Assembly (NCBI GenBank): GCA_002787075.1
Contig: PCVT01000022.1
Span: 1 to 7,113, forward strand
DNA length: 7,113 bases
Source of the DNA: Parcubacteria group bacterium CG11_big_fil_rev_8_21_14_0_20_41_14
Lineage (GTDB): Bacteria > Patescibacteriota > Patescibacteriia > UBA2169
Reading direction: 5' to 3'
The position numbers were made by a program, and so were the translations under genes. The notes below the pieces were generated by a model. It did not search any database. It saw only the letters and a list, made by a program, of their open reading frames with translations, and was not told the origin of the DNA. Position 1 is the stretch's first letter. Each line of letters opens with the position of its first letter. Below, piece by piece: positions 4,894 through 7,113 of this stretch.

Positions 4894-5877
4894 ATGAACG
4901 GAAATCTGAAAATCTTTACTGGCAACATCAATCGTCCGCTCGCTAAAAAAATCTGCGCGCACAAATCCCTGAAAACAAAGTTAGGAAAAGCTTTAGTTGG
5001 ACAATTTTCAGGAAAAGAAACTCGCATAGAAATCCAAGAAAATGTACGCGGATGCGACGTATTCGTTATACAACCCATATGCGAAAACATGAAAAAAGGA
5101 CTGTCTCCAAATGACGCGCTAATGGAGCTTCTTCTGCTTATTGACGCGGCAAAACGCTCTTCAGCAAAACGCGTAACAGCTGTATTGCCGTATTATGGAT
5201 ATGGCAGACAGGATAGAAAAGACAAGCCAAGGGTTCCAATCAGCGCTAAAGTAATAGCTGATATGATTACTGCTGTTGGAACAGACAGAGTACTTGCGAT
5301 TGACTTGCATTCAAACCAGATTCAAGGATTCTTTAATATTCCATTTGATCATCTCTATTCAATAGGAGTAATAATAAAATATCTAAAATCTCTTGGAATA
5401 GAAAGCGTAGTATCGCCTGATGTTGGCAATGCGAAGATGACAAGCGCATACGCGGAATTATTAAAAGCATTGCTCGGAATTGTTGATAAAAAACGAAAAA
5501 ACGATAAGCATACTGAAGCAGAACATTTTATTGGAAAGGTAAAAGGAAAAACAGCTATAATTGATGATTTGACAGCAACAATCAACACACTTAATAACGC
5601 TGGTAAAGAAGCACTGGAAGCAGGCGCTACAAAAGTGTATGGATCTGTTGTACACGGAATCCTTGCTGTTGATGACGAAGTAAATGCAATAGAAAATCTG
5701 GATAATTCCTGTTTGGAAGAATTAATTATGACTGATTCAGTCACTATTCAAGGAAAGCCAAAATCAAAAAAGATTAAAATCCTAACAGTATCTGGATTGC
5801 TTGCTAAGGCAATCAACCACATACATATGGATGAATCAGTCAGTGTAATGTTTCAAGGAATAAAAGTAGAAGGATAA
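4894..5877 (+). CDS. prs: Ribose-phosphate pyrophosphokinase (PRPP synthase), divergent substrate loop
   Basis: Makes PRPP from ribose 5-phosphate and ATP for nucleotide, His and Trp synthesis. The ATG at 4894 (MNGNLKIFTG) is chosen because AAGGAG (4880-4885) lies 8 nt upstream and the family normally starts there; this gives 327 aa, close to the usual 310-320. ATP-site RQDRK is at 105-109 and the PRPP-synthase signature DLHSNQIQGFFNIPFD, with its catalytic-type His, at 137-152. SPDVGNAKMTSAYAELL (174-190) matches the flexible catalytic loop, with Lys181 but no Arg beside it. The ribose-5-phosphate loop, usually DDxxDTGGT or similar, reads DDLTATINT (224-232): the second-part Asp is Ala and both Gly are lost. 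The end, HIHMDESVSVMF, is typical. The intact length suggests an expressed protein; full activity is less certain. A leader with a terminator-like hairpin precedes it. Confidence 0.9.
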   Translation: MNGNLKIFTGNINRPLAKKICAHKSLKTKLGKALVGQFSGKETRIEIQENVRGCDVFVIQPICENMKKGLSPNDALMELLLLIDAAKRSSAKRVTAVLPYYGYGRQDRKDKPRVPISAKVIADMITAVGTDRVLAIDLHSNQIQGFFNIPFDHLYSIGVIIKYLKSLGIESVVSPDVGNAKMTSAYAELLKALLGIVDKKRKNDKHTEAEHFIGKVKGKTAIIDDLTATINTLNNAGKEALEAGATKVYGSVVHGILAVDDEVNAIENLDNSCLEELIMTDSVTIQGKPKSKKIKILTVSGLLAKAINHIHMDESVSVMFQGIKVEG

Positions 5878-5897
5878 ACATCCATCTGTAAACGCAA

Positions 5898-5933
5898 AAG
5901 CCCGAACAGTAACTTGTTCGGGCTTAACTTTTT
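5898..5933 (+). terminator. Intrinsic terminator of prs
   Basis: AAGCCCGAACA (5898-5908) pairs perfectly with TGTTCGGGCTT (5915-5925), loop GTAACT, then AAC and T5 (5929-5933). It lies 20 nt after the prs stop. The stem is strong, with the U-tract offset by three bases. Confidence 0.85.
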
Positions 5934-5936
5934 ATT

Positions 5937-5970
5937 AAAATTTCAATGGCTAAGCTAGTTTAGCCATTGA
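5937..5970 (-). terminator. Intrinsic terminator of mnmA containing its stop codon
   Basis: TCAATGGCTAA (5943-5953) and TTAGCCATTGA (5960-5970) form a perfect 11-bp inverted repeat with a 6-nt loop. On the minus strand it is followed by AA and T4 (5940-5937). The last mnmA codons and its TAA stop (5962-5960) lie in the 5' arm, so a terminating ribosome would cover it. The U-tract is short, so efficiency is uncertain. Confidence 0.6.
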
Positions 5971-7060
5971 TAATGCCCCCACCCAAGCACGCATCTGCCT
6001 CATAAAACACCACTGATTGGCCACTACAGACCGCCCATTGGGGAACGCTGAAATTAACCTCAAATACCCCATTTTCCTTGTTTTTAAGCGTTACAGGGCT
6101 TAATTTTTCGCGGTAACGAATTCTGGCCTCAAGCGTCTTACTATTCTCAGGTGGTTCCCCAGATATCCAAGAAACATCTGAAATAAATACTTTAGACAAA
6201 AACAATGCCTGATCTTCCGAATTATTTGATACCACTAGTTCATTTTTATCAAGATCTTTTTTAATGACATAATATGGCCCTGTGCCGCCGATGTTAATGC
6301 CTTTGCGCTGGCCTATGGTGTACCAAAACAGGCCAGTATGCTTGCCGATAATTTGACCGGAAGAATCAATAATATCTCCGGGGTGGTCTTTGATTTTTTG
6401 GGATAAGAACTTTTTCAAGTCCAGCTTGCCGATAAAGCACACGCCTTGGGAATCGCGCTTGTTATGATTTGGCAAATTGAATTTTTTGGCTAGCTCGCGC
6501 ACATGCGGCTTGGTATATTCGCCAACTGGAAACATGGCTTTAGATAACTGCTGATGATTAAGGCGATACAAAAAATATGATTGATCTTTGTTTGTATCCG
6601 CGCCTTTGAGAAGCTGGACTTTGCCATCAATATCCTGGGTGCGCGCATAATGCCCGGTTGCTATATAATCCGCGCCCAAGCGCATTGCCTCATCCAAAAA
6701 CACACCAAATTTTATCTTGCTGTTGCATAAAATATCAGGATTAGGCGTTCGTCCTGCTTCATACTCCGCAAAAAAATAATCAAGCACTTGGCTTTGATAT
6801 TCTTTCTCAAAATCAAGCGTATGAAACGGAATATCAAGTTTAGAAGCAACACGCATCGCGTCCTCTCTATCTTGCTTCCATGGACAATTAGAAATTTTCA
6901 GGCCCATGGTGTCGCCCCAATTCTTCATAAAAAACCCGATGACTTTGTAGCCCTGCTCTTTCAAGAGCGCGCAAGAAACAGACGAATCCACTCCCCCGGA
7001 CATTGCCATTGCTACTGTAATATCACTCTTGCCTTTTTTTTCAAAATTTGTCGTATTCAT
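5960..7060 (-). CDS. mnmA: tRNA-specific 2-thiouridylase MnmA
   Basis: Thiolates wobble uridine 34 of Lys, Glu and Gln tRNAs, using ATP to activate the base and a cysteine persulfide as sulfur donor. The 366-aa length is normal. The PP-loop SGGVDSS is at residues 21-27. The two catalytic cysteines are present: Cys112 in NPDILCNSKIKF and Cys208 in SQGVCFIGK. Other family marks are GHYAR (136-140), KDQSYFLYRL (158-167), FPVGEYTKPHVRELA, and the C-terminal barrel with YTIGQRKGI and SGQSVVFYE. The start at 7060 leaves 12-14 residues before the first strand (ITVAMAMSGG), which is normal. There is no Shine-Dalgarno sequence; the predicted transcription start coincides with the A of the ATG. It is convergent with prs and divergent from the gene at the right edge. 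Confidence 0.97.
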   Translation of the reverse strand: MNTTNFEKKGKSDITVAMAMSGGVDSSVSCALLKEQGYKVIGFFMKNWGDTMGLKISNCPWKQDREDAMRVASKLDIPFHTLDFEKEYQSQVLDYFFAEYEAGRTPNPDILCNSKIKFGVFLDEAMRLGADYIATGHYARTQDIDGKVQLLKGADTNKDQSYFLYRLNHQQLSKAMFPVGEYTKPHVRELAKKFNLPNHNKRDSQGVCFIGKLDLKKFLSQKIKDHPGDIIDSSGQIIGKHTGLFWYTIGQRKGINIGGTGPYYVIKKDLDKNELVVSNNSEDQALFLSKVFISDVSWISGEPPENSKTLEARIRYREKLSPVTLKNKENGVFEVNFSVPQWAVCSGQSVVFYEADACLGGGIING

Positions 7061-7076
7061 AGAATCAGTATATACT
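7048..7076 (+). promoter_or_regulatory. Putative promoter of the right-edge gene
   Basis: TTGTCG (7048-7053), a 17-bp spacer and TATACT (7071-7076). The -10 overlaps the mnmA -10 within the palindrome AGTATATACT (7067-7076). The predicted start is near 7083, 4 nt before an ATG at 7087. Confidence 0.45.
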
Positions 7077-7095
7077 AAACAATAATATGAACCAA
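7067..7095 (-). promoter_or_regulatory. Putative mnmA promoter
   Basis: On the minus strand TTGGTT (7095-7090), a 17-bp spacer, and TATACT (7072-7067), a near-consensus -10. Six bases separate the -10 from the ATG, so transcription would begin at or next to the start codon. Confidence 0.55.
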
Positions 7096-7113
7096 GTCAA
7101 AATAACTATTATG
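7087..7113 (+). CDS. Start of an unidentified divergent gene (9 codons visible)
   Basis: ATG at 7087 opens MNQVKITIM and runs off the window. The alternating hydrophobic residues resemble a first beta-strand, and a promoter with proper spacing ends 10 nt before it. The sequence is too short to identify. A second in-frame ATG at 7111 is the last codon of the window. Confidence 0.35.

Noticed and set aside
5355..5744. Minus-strand 129-codon frame inside prs
   Set aside because: Antisense to conserved Prs motifs; Ser/Phe/Thr-rich composition is a mirror of the real frame.

Overview
The window looks like a piece of a small bacterial genome from the Candidate Phyla Radiation (Patescibacteria), most likely Parcubacteria-like. 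This is inferred from protein features, not from a search. SecA carries an extra segment of about 35 residues before its conserved YGTNNEFGFDYLRDN stretch. The alanyl-tRNA synthetase is short (609 aa) and stops after the editing domain. Genes are tightly packed, base composition is moderate (about 42% G+C in a sampled coding line), and several genes appear to be transcribed from, or a few bases before, their start codon. TAA and TAG are used as stops and TGG encodes Trp, so nothing suggests a UGA-recoded lineage.

Layout. Bases 1-1951 hold the first 650 codons of secA on the minus strand; its 3' end lies outside the window. Diverging from it, a good sigma70-type promoter (2041-2069) drives a plus-strand unit of about 760 nt. 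That unit contains a 93-aa ORF, a G+C-rich tract full of inverted repeats with a possible second ORF of 62 aa, and an unusually elaborate 91-nt terminator hairpin ending in T7 at 2838. I recognise no family for this unit. It is the least explained part of the window: either two small proteins with structured mRNA, or a structured non-coding RNA. Converging on it is alaS (2870-4699, minus), which carries an in-frame C7/G7 palindromic repeat. alaS and prs (4894-5877, plus) diverge from a 33-bp intergenic core in which one palindromic TTGCAA can be the -35 box of both promoters. The prs leader contains a 22-codon ORF whose stop lies in the loop of a terminator-like hairpin, which resembles an attenuator. 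prs and mnmA (5960-7060, minus) converge, each with its own hairpin terminator. At the right edge mnmA diverges from a gene of which only nine codons are visible; a palindromic AGTATATACT can be the -10 box of both.

The recognised genes are housekeeping: protein export (SecA), tRNA charging (AlaRS), PRPP synthesis (Prs) and tRNA wobble-uridine thiolation (MnmA). They do not form one pathway or operon; each has its own promoter. The interest lies in the 2041-2838 unit, the promoter sharing, the prs leader, the repeat insertion in alaS and an altered substrate loop in Prs.
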